DNA of 64,000 nucleotides. It comes from JBDKVA01 sp039679375. GTDB taxonomy: Bacteria > Bacillota > Clostridia > Acetivibrionales > DTU013. Within the stretch, counting starts at the first letter, position 1, and the number at the start of each line of letters is the position of its first letter. Below the pieces are notes generated by a model. The model made no database searches and was not told the origin of the DNA. It worked only from the letters and a program-made list of their open reading frames with translations. Location of the stretch: positions 1 through 64,000 of the forward strand of contig JBDKVA010000107.1 of assembly GCA_039679375.1 (NCBI GenBank), read 5' to 3'. Of the stretch, positions 25,070-34,592 are shown in pieces. The translations under genes and the position numbers were made by a program.

Positions 25070-25642
25070 TCATTCATATTTTTGTGCCAGTCCGGCAATT
25101 TCCTTTTCAAAATATTTTCCTATCTTCACTACCTCGCCCATGACTATCCGGATCCATTTTTCATCTGTGTGCCAGTTATCTTTCCGAATCCCTCTGTAAT
25201 CTGCTACAGGATACACAAAGAAAGTTACATCCTCCGGGAAAACGGTTTGATATGTTAGTAGAGCCCGACGCGAATGGTACTCCTTGCAAACAAGTATTGC
25301 CTTATTGAACGGGATACCGCTTTCTTCCAGAACCCGCAGCGAAAAGCGGGCGTTTTCAAATGTATTTCTTGCCATATCTTCTTTAAGAATTGCTTTCTCA
25401 GGCACACCGTGTTTCATTGCTTCCTGCTTGAGGAATTCCCATTCCGAAAGGTACTGTTGTAATTTATTATTTGGCCCGCCCGAAGGCAGAATATACGGTG
25501 CAAAGCCATCTTTATAAAGCCCGGCAGCCTTTATTACCGCCTGTGGTCTGCTGCTCCCTGGCACCAGTATTACATCCGCCGGCTCGATATATTGATCTGC
25601 AAAAACCAGATCGCTAATACAATCAAAAGGATATTTCATCAT
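25070..25642 (-). CDS. YdcF/DUF218-like protein
   Basis: 190 residues. ADVILVPGSSRPQAVIKAAGL, LPSGGPNNK, the AILKEDMARNTFENARFS helix and VCKEYHSRRALLTY are the DUF218 conserved positions (D, S-R, N-E, H-R). The family is implicated in envelope metabolism in some bacteria, but this copy has no membrane segment. Two adjacent ATG codons (25642, 25639) follow GGGAG. Confidence 0.8.
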   Translation of the reverse strand: MMKYPFDCISDLVFADQYIEPADVILVPGSSRPQAVIKAAGLYKDGFAPYILPSGGPNNKLQQYLSEWEFLKQEAMKHGVPEKAILKEDMARNTFENARFSLRVLEESGIPFNKAILVCKEYHSRRALLTYQTVFPEDVTFFVYPVADYRGIRKDNWHTDEKWIRIVMGEVVKIGKYFEKEIAGLAQKYE

Positions 25643-25726
25643 ATGCTCGCTCCCTGTTACAGGTAAATAATCTAATCAAAATGATATCATTTAATTGTGC
25701 ATGGTGTAAACATGCGATTCGTCATA

Positions 25727-25963
25727 TTATTTATTATCAACAAAATCAACCAATGCGTTCAGATCTCGAATCGTCCATTGCCGGCTAGGCGCTGCGCCAC
25801 TCCGGTCAAGCCAGAAGGAAGTTAATCCCTGTTCGCGTGCACCACCTGCTTCAAACTTTGTATCATCAACGAAAATTGATTCTTCAGCCGTTATGCCCTG
25901 TGCATGCAATGCTGCATTGAAAATGATAGGGCTCAGTTTGCCGATGAAGTATCTGTACTTTTG
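25727..25963 (-). pseudogene. N-terminally truncated HAD-family hydrolase
   Basis: The open frame KYRYFIGKLSPIIFNAALHA, then ESIFVDDTKFEAGGAREQGL matches the C-terminal half of HAD phosphatases ('p.IF..al...g....esifvDD...n..gA...G'). The nucleophile Asp motif, cap and start are missing; TAA stands directly before the frame. It is a remnant. Confidence 0.7.
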
Positions 25964-25987
25964 TTAAAGTCACCCAAAAACAAAATT

Positions 25988-26008
25988 CCCGGTTGAATTT
26001 CAGCCGGG
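25988..26008 (-). terminator. Terminator of the transporter/oxidoreductase operon
   Basis: CCCGGTTG pairs with CAGCCGGG (one G-T) around a 5-base loop; AATTTTGTTTTT follows on the minus strand. TTTTATTATTTT on the plus side may make it bidirectional. It lies 62 bases after the SGNH hydrolase stop. Confidence 0.75.
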
Positions 26009-26070
26009 TTTTATTATTTTATAGCATATTCTCAAGTCTCTCCTTATATTGCATAATATTACAAAGGTCT

Positions 26071-26697
26071 TTAAAATCCCATCGTCTTCAGCCATGTCCT
26101 CGCAATTAGAGCATGTCCTGCCGCTGTGGGGTGAATCCCGTCCGCGCTCCAGAATTCGGGAGAACGTTTTTGAGCGGCTTGCGAAAATACACTGTCTAAT
26201 GGAACAAGCAAGGTATTGAATTCCTTCGCCAGCTTTCTGACAACTTTAATTTTAGGATCCAGGTCTTCTCTCCATGATGCTTTTTCAGCAGTGACATGTA
26301 AAAGGAACGGTTCGCACAGTATAATTTTTGCATCAAGATTTTGTTTCAATTCAGTCAACAGTTTTCTGTACCGTTCTTCAAATTCTTCCGCTGATGTGGG
26401 ATCATTTCTGTCATATCTTCTCCAGCAGTCGTTGACGCCGATCAGGATTGAAACCCATGTTGGCTTTAAATCAATAAAATCATTCTCCAGCCGGATCAGC
26501 AGGTCTTTCACTCTGTTTCCGCTAATCCCCCTATTCAGGAAGACAGCATGATCTTCAATAAATCTGGAAGAATACCAGGCTCTTATCATCATCGGATAGC
26601 CATTTCCAAGAAGGCTGTCATCTTCGCGGCTTCGACCTGCATCCGTAATACTGTCGCCCTGGAATAAAACAATATCATTTGATTTAAATACGCTCAT
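26071..26697 (-). CDS. SGNH/GDSL hydrolase (putative carbohydrate esterase)
   Basis: 208 residues. FQGDSITDAG carries the catalytic Ser (residue 16), NRGISGN the Gly block, IGVNDCWRRY the Asn block and SADGIHPTAAGH the Asp-His pair. All four SGNH blocks are intact. No signal peptide, so it acts on an imported substrate, for example removing acetyl groups from a sugar. It is the last gene of the operon, starting 4 bases after the fusion oxidoreductase. Confidence 0.85.
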   Translation of the reverse strand: MSVFKSNDIVLFQGDSITDAGRSREDDSLLGNGYPMMIRAWYSSRFIEDHAVFLNRGISGNRVKDLLIRLENDFIDLKPTWVSILIGVNDCWRRYDRNDPTSAEEFEERYRKLLTELKQNLDAKIILCEPFLLHVTAEKASWREDLDPKIKVVRKLAKEFNTLLVPLDSVFSQAAQKRSPEFWSADGIHPTAAGHALIARTWLKTMGF

Positions 26698-26701
26698 TTA
26701 T

Positions 26702-28591
26702 TTACTCCATTTCTTTAATATCAATCCAACCTTCGCCGTTTTTAGCGCTTCTATACATAGCGTCCAGTACAAAACGGGAATTCCTTCCAGGCCTGTAGTC
26801 CAGGATCAGTGGCTCTCCGGTCCGTATACTGCAGGCAAAATTGTCACTTGCCTGCCTCCACAGGTTTGGCATGGGATAAGGTGCTTCTTCGCTCCATTTT
26901 CCGTTGGACCACCAATAAATATGACTGCCTTCCGGCCCTCCGGAGCAAAAAAGATATGCTCCTTTTGTCCCATGCATTTCAATACGCGTATACCAGGAAG
27001 AGGCCGGGTAGGATGTAGTGGAAGATATCCGGGCAATACATCCGTTGTCATATTCCCACTGCGCTATGCCTATGTCTTCAGCTTCAATATTATGTGTTTG
27101 TGTCGCAATAGATGCTTTTACTCTATTAGGCATCCCCAGTACAGTAATCAACCGGTCAATCTCATGGATACCCTGATTACTGAATGCCCCTCCTCCGTCG
27201 TATTTCCATGTACCCCGCCAGGAGTCGTTCTCCTTGTAATATTCTTCGCTTCTGAAAATATTCAGATTAACATTTGCATAAAGTATGCGCCCGAACCATC
27301 CTTCTCTGACCGCTTTCTCAAGCTCTGTAAGCGGGCCGCGGAAATGCAGGTCAAAGTCCATTCCAAGCAGGAGTCCCTTTTCCTTTGCCAATGCTATAGC
27401 GCGGTCACAGTTTTCTGTGTTTGCATCCATCGGCTTTGTAAGCAAAACATGCTTTCCTGCACGCAGGCATTCTTCAGCGATAGAACAGTGCAAGCCTGTA
27501 GGTGTAACAATATACATCGCTTCAACCCCCGGATTATTTAAAAACACATTTATATCGTCGCTGTAAGGCACATTATACTGCTCTCCGACTTCTTTCGCCC
27601 GGGCAAGGTTGATGTCACACACTCCCATTAGTTTTATGCCGGAAGTCTCGGTAATCTGCCGAACACGGAGCTTGCCCATTCCAAGGCCGACAACTGTCAT
27701 GCGGACAGGATCGTCCTCATACGGACGCTTAAAAGCCTTCTTTACCTCCAATGCCGAATGCAAATCAGCCGGGGCTGCCGATGGCCAGACCTTCCTGATA
27801 TAATCAATACACCTATGTGTTGCGTCTTCATGTGTCAAAGGGCTTGTTGCAGGATTATGTGTCTCTATCGAGACAGGCATATTTTTTCCGGTTGCAGATA
27901 TGCCGCTAAGTACTCTGTCCCATGGTACCTTTTTACAGTCTATCTCCGGTAATACACCACGTGCTTTAACATGAACCATATTTGCGTATTTAAGGCATTT
28001 TGTAAAGTATTCAACGCAATCGCCCTGTGCTTCGGGAAGAATTTCGAAATTATTGGATACATCCCAGGCAAGTCCCCACTCCGGTACATTTAACGCTTCC
28101 AGCAGGGCTATTACTTCATCAGGTGTCTGCCCGCAATTTTCAAAGCCTAAAATAAGACCGGCTTCCTTTGCTCTTCTGGCAAACGGGTAGAACATCTCCA
28201 AAACTCCTGACATCTCATCAGGCCTTACGCAAAGTTGTCCAAACAATGCTTCATCAGGCGTGTGCTGCCAATAGTTAAAGGATCGGACCAAACGGCAGTC
28301 TAGTATATCCGCTGCGCGGATTATGCCCTCAAGCTTTTCAAGCTCCTTTGCCTGCTGCTCACTGTCCGGCAAATTCAATTTGCAGAAAGATGTCTGCAAT
28401 ACGCCTGTTTTCAGTCCCAATTTATCCAATAGTGCTTTCAGTTCTTTTAACTCTTCGGCTGTCTGCTTCTCTATGCCCTTGCCGTTGATACGCGAACGGA
28501 AATCCACATGCGTCATACCCCATGAACCGTAAATAGGCAACGCTTCTTTTACATCCTTGTAGATCTCATCAGAAAATACAGATAAAAACAT
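26702..28591 (-). CDS. Fusion of sugar-phosphate isomerase/epimerase and Gfo/Idh/MocA oxidoreductase
   Basis: 629 residues. Residues 1-270 are a xylose-isomerase-like TIM barrel with the metal ligands Glu151 (GFENCG), Asp177 (AWDVSN), His207 (HVKA) and Glu243 (SIETHNP). Residues ~297-629 are a Gfo/Idh/MocA oxidoreductase: MTVVGLGMGKLRV is the NAD(P) loop, and GGGAFSNQGIHEIDRL the substrate motif. The usual EKP is TKP (LLTKPMD), keeping the Lys. The two activities would act in sequence on a sugar or inositol: oxidation to a keto sugar plus epimerisation. Its ATG overlaps the FAD oxidoreductase stop by one base. Confidence 0.85.
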   Translation of the reverse strand: MFLSVFSDEIYKDVKEALPIYGSWGMTHVDFRSRINGKGIEKQTAEELKELKALLDKLGLKTGVLQTSFCKLNLPDSEQQAKELEKLEGIIRAADILDCRLVRSFNYWQHTPDEALFGQLCVRPDEMSGVLEMFYPFARRAKEAGLILGFENCGQTPDEVIALLEALNVPEWGLAWDVSNNFEILPEAQGDCVEYFTKCLKYANMVHVKARGVLPEIDCKKVPWDRVLSGISATGKNMPVSIETHNPATSPLTHEDATHRCIDYIRKVWPSAAPADLHSALEVKKAFKRPYEDDPVRMTVVGLGMGKLRVRQITETSGIKLMGVCDINLARAKEVGEQYNVPYSDDINVFLNNPGVEAMYIVTPTGLHCSIAEECLRAGKHVLLTKPMDANTENCDRAIALAKEKGLLLGMDFDLHFRGPLTELEKAVREGWFGRILYANVNLNIFRSEEYYKENDSWRGTWKYDGGGAFSNQGIHEIDRLITVLGMPNRVKASIATQTHNIEAEDIGIAQWEYDNGCIARISSTTSYPASSWYTRIEMHGTKGAYLFCSGGPEGSHIYWWSNGKWSEEAPYPMPNLWRQASDNFACSIRTGEPLILDYRPGRNSRFVLDAMYRSAKNGEGWIDIKEME

Positions 28592-29805
28592 TACTTCTCC
28601 TCCTCATAGTGTATCATTATGCCTTTACATTTCAGCTTTTCCTGCAGCGAAACCATATCAACCGCTTTGGTGCTGCATGATTTTACCGCACAAATGGCGG
28701 CAGCAGTTCCGGCAGCTTGTCCTGTAAGTGCTGCAACAGGTATTACACGCGTTATTTCCCATCCGTCACCGCTTGCTGAAACTATACGGCCTGCTGCAAG
28801 CAAATTATCAAACTTTGCATTATAGAGGCACCTGAAAGGTATTTCGTACCAATCTCCGGGTTTTCTGAAATCGCCTGCAGTACCAATGGAATCGCAGGGG
28901 CTTTTAAATACATCGTTACCCGTCAGCTCATACTCGCCGCAAATATGGCGTGTAGTTCTTAACTGTGCCATGTTAGGTAGAGAAATAATATCTGATGCAA
29001 ACTTGTTATTGTTCTTCAATTTATTAAACAGCATCTGGCGTCCTGTCAGAACGTATTCTGTCACTTCTTCTCCAGTAAGTCCTGTAAAGAGCTTCATGCC
29101 TTCCGGATGACCTTTACCATAGAGATTTGAACCGACAGTTTCCCATTTCCGGAGGTTAAGTATATTATTATTTTTTACTGCTTTATCTGCAAGTTCAACT
29201 GTTGTTGCATGACTTATAAAGGTCAGATAATTTTTTCCTTCCATGCATGGAGCTCCCGCACGATCAAATACATCCGCATCACCCGTGCAATCAATTACAA
29301 CTTTCGCCTGATAAAATTCACGGCCTTCTTTGTTTTCCACAATCAGACCATAACAGTGGTTATCTTCCATTATAGGACAGGTAACCAGTGTATCAAATAA
29401 AAGATTTACTTTGTTCTTTATAAGAATGTCATCCAGCACCATTGCAAACATACTGGGGGAAAAGTGGGTTGCATACCGACTGCCGGTGGGCTGCCGGGGC
29501 TGGCCGTCACGCCATTCCTCCGGCAGATCATCGGGGCCGTATTCTATCGCAAGTTTAAGGAGTTCTTCCGGTATCCCTCCGATAATTTTCTTTCCCCGCC
29601 CATTGCAAAGAGGTTCATACCAGCTGATCAGCCCAATGGTTCCCAGGCCGCCCAGCATGACGCTTTTTTCGATCAGCAGTGTATCGGCGCCCTCACGTGC
29701 AGCCGCCAGTGCGGCAGCAACTCCGGCAACGCCCCCGCCGGCAACAATTACATCATATTTTCCCTTGTCAAATATACACCGTCTGTCCTCTACAATACGC
29801 GTCAT
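28591..29805 (-). CDS. FAD-dependent oxidoreductase (FAD_oxidored type)
   Basis: 404 residues. DVIVAGGGVAGVAAALAAAREG is the Rossmann FAD loop (GxGxxG; written here as VAGGGVAGVAAALAA) followed by LLIEKSVMLGGLGTIGLI; VVIDCTGDADVF and the C-terminal AAGRIVSASGDGWEITRVIP are typical of the PF12831 family, often encoded in polysaccharide-use operons. It likely oxidises a sugar alcohol or sugar acid. It starts 61 bases after the solute-binding protein gene. Confidence 0.85.
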   Translation of the reverse strand: MTRIVEDRRCIFDKGKYDVIVAGGGVAGVAAALAAAREGADTLLIEKSVMLGGLGTIGLISWYEPLCNGRGKKIIGGIPEELLKLAIEYGPDDLPEEWRDGQPRQPTGSRYATHFSPSMFAMVLDDILIKNKVNLLFDTLVTCPIMEDNHCYGLIVENKEGREFYQAKVVIDCTGDADVFDRAGAPCMEGKNYLTFISHATTVELADKAVKNNNILNLRKWETVGSNLYGKGHPEGMKLFTGLTGEEVTEYVLTGRQMLFNKLKNNNKFASDIISLPNMAQLRTTRHICGEYELTGNDVFKSPCDSIGTAGDFRKPGDWYEIPFRCLYNAKFDNLLAAGRIVSASGDGWEITRVIPVAALTGQAAGTAAAICAVKSCSTKAVDMVSLQEKLKCKGIMIHYEEEK

Positions 29806-29866
29806 ACTGTGTCCCCCAAATCAAATAATAGCATTCATAAAATACTGCAACCTATAAACAAACCTA

Positions 29867-31456
29867 TTATGGCTCTAAAAATGTATAGCTTTTACCGTAT
29901 TTCTGGTTGTATACCTTTAATAAAGACTGTCTGACTTTTTCTCCTCCGACAGACTTCCATTTATCAACATACTTACTCCAGTTATCAAAAGATTCCTCGC
30001 CCAGGATAAATTTCATTCTCATTTCTTCTTCATATTTTGTTACATCAGCAGCGAATTCATTTTTTTCATCTGTCCTCAAGCCAACAAAAAGATCACTGAT
30101 TAAAGGACTAAAAGTTGCTTTTTCATATCCGTTCTTCTGTGCATTTGTAAATGTAGTATCACCAATAAACCTTTCACTATATAGGTCTTCTCGATTGAAC
30201 ATCATATATACAGAGATATTTGTATTATTAATTTCAGCACCCTTTACATCTTTTCCGACCATACTTCCTATATAAGTTACTTTATCCCCGGTCATTTGCC
30301 AATGAAGGTCCTTAACGCCATAATTAGTGGTTCTCCAGCCATTATCGCTCAACATGTAGTCAAGTAACTTCAAAGCAGCTTCCGTTACCTCTGAATCCTT
30401 ATGTATTGCTAAAACTTTTTCAAGGTAATCCTGTGCATTCATACCGCTTTTTCCTTCAGGCCCCACCGGAGGTTCCAAAATAGTAAACTTTGCATTGGGA
30501 TTTTGTTCATTCACTTTATATTGATTATACAGGACATACTCCTGAGACCACCATGCAGTAAAAGCTCCCACCGAATTACTGATACATTTCTGCGCAAGCT
30601 TTTCCGTTTTAAGTATAAAAGATTCCTGATCCATATACCCATTAGCATATAGTTTATTTATATACTGAAGGGACTTTTTATAATTTTCGGATATGGAATT
30701 AGTGGATACTTTTTCACCTTCCAAGGTATACATGCCGGGTTGAACTCCAAATGCCCCGTAAAAAGGCTGAAGATTTACAAATGTGTAACCTACCGTATCG
30801 TCTTTCTTGTTCCCATCGGGATCTTGCTTAGTAAATGCCTCCATTACATTATAAAATTCATCCAGAGTTGCAGGTACTTTCAGTCCCAGCTTGTCAAGCC
30901 AGTCTTGTCTGATCCAAAGGCAGTATTTGCCCTCCGTATTGACCTTGGGAACTCCAAGCACTTTATTATCTGCCTTCACCCGTTCCCATGCTTTTTCAGG
31001 CAGGTACTTTATCAGATTCGGATAATCTTTATACTGGCCGCTGATATCCTTAAATGCTCCCTGTGCAGCATATGTGTCATATACTAATGGAGTAAGTGTC
31101 ATCACATCCATCTTTTCACCGGAAGAATAGAGAAGAGTAAATTTTTGTTCCCAACTATCATTTGTAGTTAAAAGAAGCTCACATTCCACCCCTGTATCCT
31201 TCTTAATCTGTTCCTTAATTAAATCCGTATTCGCATCCTCTTTACGGGTGCCAGGCATAAATACCTTGACCTTAACCGGCTCACTCTGTGCAGTCTTGTC
31301 AACTGTGCCCGGCTGCGCCGTCTGCACCTCATTTGCTGCTGCACTTGACTGTTCCGGCTGCGACTCGGTTGTTTTACCGGTGTCTTTTGCCGAACATCCG
31401 AATAGTAAACCAAAACACAGAATAACTACGATCAGTGTACTCAACATTTTTTTCAT
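29867..31456 (-). CDS. Sugar ABC transporter solute-binding lipoprotein (LplA-like)
   Basis: 529 residues. MKKMLSTLIVVILCFGLLFGC is a lipoprotein signal with lipobox LFGC (Cys21), then a Ser/Thr/Gln-rich linker. VKVFMPGTRKEDANTDLIKEQ and later blocks fit the large family 1 binding proteins paired with YesM/YesN systems. It captures an oligosaccharide or sugar acid at the outer face of the membrane for the two permeases encoded just upstream. No ATPase gene is in the operon; a shared MsmX-type ATPase is expected. Confidence 0.88.
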   Translation of the reverse strand: MKKMLSTLIVVILCFGLLFGCSAKDTGKTTESQPEQSSAAANEVQTAQPGTVDKTAQSEPVKVKVFMPGTRKEDANTDLIKEQIKKDTGVECELLLTTNDSWEQKFTLLYSSGEKMDVMTLTPLVYDTYAAQGAFKDISGQYKDYPNLIKYLPEKAWERVKADNKVLGVPKVNTEGKYCLWIRQDWLDKLGLKVPATLDEFYNVMEAFTKQDPDGNKKDDTVGYTFVNLQPFYGAFGVQPGMYTLEGEKVSTNSISENYKKSLQYINKLYANGYMDQESFILKTEKLAQKCISNSVGAFTAWWSQEYVLYNQYKVNEQNPNAKFTILEPPVGPEGKSGMNAQDYLEKVLAIHKDSEVTEAALKLLDYMLSDNGWRTTNYGVKDLHWQMTGDKVTYIGSMVGKDVKGAEINNTNISVYMMFNREDLYSERFIGDTTFTNAQKNGYEKATFSPLISDLFVGLRTDEKNEFAADVTKYEEEMRMKFILGEESFDNWSKYVDKWKSVGGEKVRQSLLKVYNQKYGKSYTFLEP

Positions 31457-31492
31457 GGTTCTTTTTCCTCCTGATTTACTTTATTTATACAA

Positions 31493-31508
31493 AACCGGAC
31501 GACCGGTT
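31493..31508 (-). promoter_or_regulatory. Intercistronic hairpin before the binding-protein gene
   Basis: AACCGG-TCGT-CCGGTT on the minus strand, 37 bases before the lipoprotein start. Such hairpins often adjust the ratio of binding protein to permease mRNA by partial termination or processing. Confidence 0.5.
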
Positions 31509-31565
31509 CGTACCAAATTAACTAATTGCCATTCGTGCGACAGAATAATGGTCGGATTCAAATAA

Positions 31566-32438
31566 TCAGCCTTTCAGGGAACCTACCATTAATCCTTTGA
31601 CAAAATATCTTTGCAGGAATGGGTAGACACAAAGTATTGGCAATATGGTAACAATCACTAAAGCCATTTTTACATTTTCTGTAGGGACATTTAATTCGTC
31701 CTCGAACATAAAATATTCGGTTTTTCCCTGTATAAGCACCTCCCTCAGGACTACCTGGAGAGGCCAGTAATCTGAATTTGTCAGGTAAATTATGGCATTA
31801 AAGTATGAATTCCAGTACGATACCGCATAGAATAATGAAATGGTTGCTATAACCGGCAGTGCCAATGGTAAAATTATGGATATAAGTATTTGGATTTGTG
31901 ATGCTCCGTCAATGTTGGCAGATTCCTCCATACTTGACGGAATAGTCATGAAAAAATTACGCATTACAATCATGTTGTAAGCAGAAATACAGCCAGGAAT
32001 GATAAGCACCCATAAGGTATTGCCAAAACCAACCGCCTTAACCGTAAGATATGTAGGGATTAAGCCACCATTAAACATCATGGTTATAATAACAAATAAA
32101 GTTAAATAGTTTCTACCCGGCAAATATTTCTTCGACAGGACATATGCCCCAAGAACTGTTAATGTCATACTTATTATTGTGCCGGCTATTGTAATGAATA
32201 TTGTGTTTTTGTACGCCCCCGGTATCATTGGATTTTTAAAAACAACAGAATATGCTCCGATATTAAACCCCTCAGGCCACAAAAGAAACTTGCCGCTAAC
32301 TACACTTCCTATAGATGACAGCGAACCGATCAGGATATAATAGAAAGGGTAAAGAGTAACAAACGCTATAAATAACATAAATCCATAATTCAGCACATCA
32401 AACGTGATATCTCCCACACCTTTCCTGCACTTAATCAT
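31566..32438 (-). CDS. ABC transporter permease (LplC/YtcP-like)
   Basis: 290 residues, six predicted membrane segments. SMEESANIDGASQIQILISIILPLALP is the EAA loop of CUT1 sugar permeases (core: EESANIDGASQIQI), which contacts the ATPase. It starts directly after the stop of the partner permease. Together they form the membrane channel of the importer. Confidence 0.9.
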   Translation of the reverse strand: MIKCRKGVGDITFDVLNYGFMLFIAFVTLYPFYYILIGSLSSIGSVVSGKFLLWPEGFNIGAYSVVFKNPMIPGAYKNTIFITIAGTIISMTLTVLGAYVLSKKYLPGRNYLTLFVIITMMFNGGLIPTYLTVKAVGFGNTLWVLIIPGCISAYNMIVMRNFFMTIPSSMEESANIDGASQIQILISIILPLALPVIATISLFYAVSYWNSYFNAIIYLTNSDYWPLQVVLREVLIQGKTEYFMFEDELNVPTENVKMALVIVTILPILCVYPFLQRYFVKGLMVGSLKG

Positions 32439-33395
32439 TTACCATATTCCCCCATCATCATTAATTTTCTTGCTCAGTTTATTTGTGGTAATAACCAGCG
32501 CCAAACCAATTACAGATTCAAAAAGCCCTACTGCCGTACCAAAACCAAAGTTGTTCGGATTATACAATCCGACTCTGTAAATATAATAGCCTAAAGTCTC
32601 TCCTACCTCCAGCACCATAGGATTGAGCAGTATGAATATCTGTTCAAAGCTTACATTAAACAGATGGCCCACTCTGAGGATCAGCATGATTACAATAATG
32701 TTCGATATTGACGGAAGAGTTATATAGATAATACGTTTTAGCCTGCTGGCACCATCAATATACGCGGCTTCATACATCTCACAGTCTACTCCTGCCAATG
32801 CTGCCAGGTATATAATGGCGTCCCACCCCATGTTTTTCCATATATCAGTTGCAACTACGACAGACCGGAAGTATGAGGAATCACCGAGAAAGTTTATTGC
32901 CTGCATGCCGAGAGATTTTAAAAATGTATTGACAACTCCGGATGTAGGTGAAAGCAGCATATAAAAAATTCCGCCTGCAACTGACCAGGATATAAAGTGC
33001 GGCAGGTAACTTACTGTTTGAACAACCTTCTTGAATTTTCTTTGCTGCACCTCGTTTAAAAAAATCGCAAAAACGACAGGCATGGGGAAACCCCATATAA
33101 GCCTCTGCAAACTTATTATTACAGTATTTCTAAGGCTGCTTAAAAAAGCCGGTGAATTAAAGCATCTGAAAAAGTTGTCCAGGCCCACCCACGGACTGTC
33201 AAATATTCCCGCAACAGGATTGTACTTTTTAAATGCAAGTATAATTCCTGCCATCGGCACATACTTAAATATGATAAACCAGATCGCTACAGGCAGAAAA
33301 ATCAGGTACAATTCCCAGTAGCGTCTAATACTTAAAATTAAATTGTTTTTCTTTTTTGTTTTTAGTACCATATCGGTTTTCAAAACCATTTTCAT
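32439..33395 (-). CDS. ABC transporter permease (LplB-like)
   Basis: 318 residues from ATG 33395, chosen for the TTGGAGG upstream; the longer frame to 33461 has no ribosome site. LYLIFLPVAIWFIIFKYVPM opens the first membrane segment, and YEAAYIDGASRLKRIIYITLP is the EAA loop. First gene of the second transcription unit, under the shared 24-bp motif. Confidence 0.9.
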   Translation of the reverse strand: MKMVLKTDMVLKTKKKNNLILSIRRYWELYLIFLPVAIWFIIFKYVPMAGIILAFKKYNPVAGIFDSPWVGLDNFFRCFNSPAFLSSLRNTVIISLQRLIWGFPMPVVFAIFLNEVQQRKFKKVVQTVSYLPHFISWSVAGGIFYMLLSPTSGVVNTFLKSLGMQAINFLGDSSYFRSVVVATDIWKNMGWDAIIYLAALAGVDCEMYEAAYIDGASRLKRIIYITLPSISNIIVIMLILRVGHLFNVSFEQIFILLNPMVLEVGETLGYYIYRVGLYNPNNFGFGTAVGLFESVIGLALVITTNKLSKKINDDGGIW

Positions 33396-33426
33396 TATTA
33401 GCCTCCAAAGGTACCCTGATAATATT

Positions 33427-33487
33427 ATTATAAAGGTGTTATAATAGACAACCAACATCACATTTTCTGTTTTAGTATCATAATTTC
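33427..33487 (-). promoter_or_regulatory. Promoter with 24-bp regulon motif, transporter operon
   Basis: On the minus strand a perfect TATAAT (33432-33427) has TTGGTT 17 bases before it. The 24-bp motif at 33464-33487 (plus-strand core TTTAGTATCATAATTTC, preceded by TTTCTGT) ends 31 bases from the -10 box. The same motif with the same spacing lies before the glycyl radical activase gene. Confidence 0.75.
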
Positions 33488-34574
33488 AACAAGACGGCCC
33501 AAAACAGCGTATTGCGTTAATCGGCCTGTCCCCGCAGTTTTCGATCATGCATCTGTCCACTGCTGCCGGAATAAAAAACTGGTCGCCCTGTTCGGCGTTA
33601 TACTTCACATTATTAGCTGAAAACGTACCGTTTCCTGAAAGCATATATAAGCCGGAAAATGTACCGTCTGTATGCAGCTCATAATTCCTGCGGATTTCCA
33701 GCTTCACCATCCTGAAACAGGGTGTTTCCCTGTATCCAACCAGTTCATATTCCTTGAAACCTGAAGATTTGCACGTCATGCGCAAGTCAATATGCCACTT
33801 TTTATATGTCTCCTCCTTGTCATATCCCGTATAATGAAAACATTCAAACATCTGTTCAAAGCCCAATCCCTGATGGCACATGAAATCTGATACCTGATAT
33901 CCCGCAGGTGTAACACGTTCCGTTCGGATTGAATAATCCGTAGGCTCCTGGATTTCAACAAGCAAGCAGCCTGCCCCTATTGCATGGGGAATGCCCCCGT
34001 GTATAAGGAAAGTATCCCCTTCCTTCACTTCAAACCGGTGAAGGCAGTCAAGCATACGTGGAATATCCTGCTTTTGAAAAATCCGTTTCCATTCCTCACA
34101 GGTGATTCCCGGCTTAAAACCCATATAAATACATGGGTTTTCACCATTAATCTCTCTGCCGCCCAGTATATGCCAGCATTCTGTCTTACCAAATGCGGAT
34201 TGGAACAATCTCCCCGACATTTCCTTATCAGGATGCACCTGAATTGTCAACCGTTCTGCCGAATCTATCAGCTTGACAAGCACACCGGTCTGCATTCCGT
34301 TTTTTATCACGTGTCTTTTGCCCAGCAACTCCGTACCATTAGTTTCTATCAGCTCTTTAAGAGTAATATCCGAGCTATCCAGAAAGCTCAAGCCTTCATG
34401 CCTATACTGCTCACGTCCGGTATTGCGGGCAGAAACAACTGACATTATCCATTCCTCAGGAAAATGCCCGTCGGATGTATCATAAATTCCATGCAGCTCA
34501 TCCAGCAGCTTCCCGCCTGTATAAGTCCTCCATGTGCGGGTAGGAAAGAGTTTTAGAGGCCGGTTCATTTCCAT
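33486..34574 (-). CDS. Class I mannose-6-phosphate isomerase-like protein
   Basis: 362 residues. The zinc-site motifs are present: LTIQVHPDKEMS (Gln, His), GKTECWHIL (Glu) and GGIPHAIGAG (His), with EIQEPTDYSIR and a C-terminal cupin-like strand region (FSGLYMLSGNGTF, EQGDQFFIPA). It interconverts an aldose and ketose, classically mannose-6-P and fructose-6-P. Location in this operon suggests a related sugar. Start choice between ATG 34574 and 34568 is open. Confidence 0.82.
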   Translation of the reverse strand: MEMNRPLKLFPTRTWRTYTGGKLLDELHGIYDTSDGHFPEEWIMSVVSARNTGREQYRHEGLSFLDSSDITLKELIETNGTELLGKRHVIKNGMQTGVLVKLIDSAERLTIQVHPDKEMSGRLFQSAFGKTECWHILGGREINGENPCIYMGFKPGITCEEWKRIFQKQDIPRMLDCLHRFEVKEGDTFLIHGGIPHAIGAGCLLVEIQEPTDYSIRTERVTPAGYQVSDFMCHQGLGFEQMFECFHYTGYDKEETYKKWHIDLRMTCKSSGFKEYELVGYRETPCFRMVKLEIRRNYELHTDGTFSGLYMLSGNGTFSANNVKYNAEQGDQFFIPAAVDRCMIENCGDRPINAIRCFGPSC

Positions 34575-34592
34575 TCCTTTATGAACCTCCCG

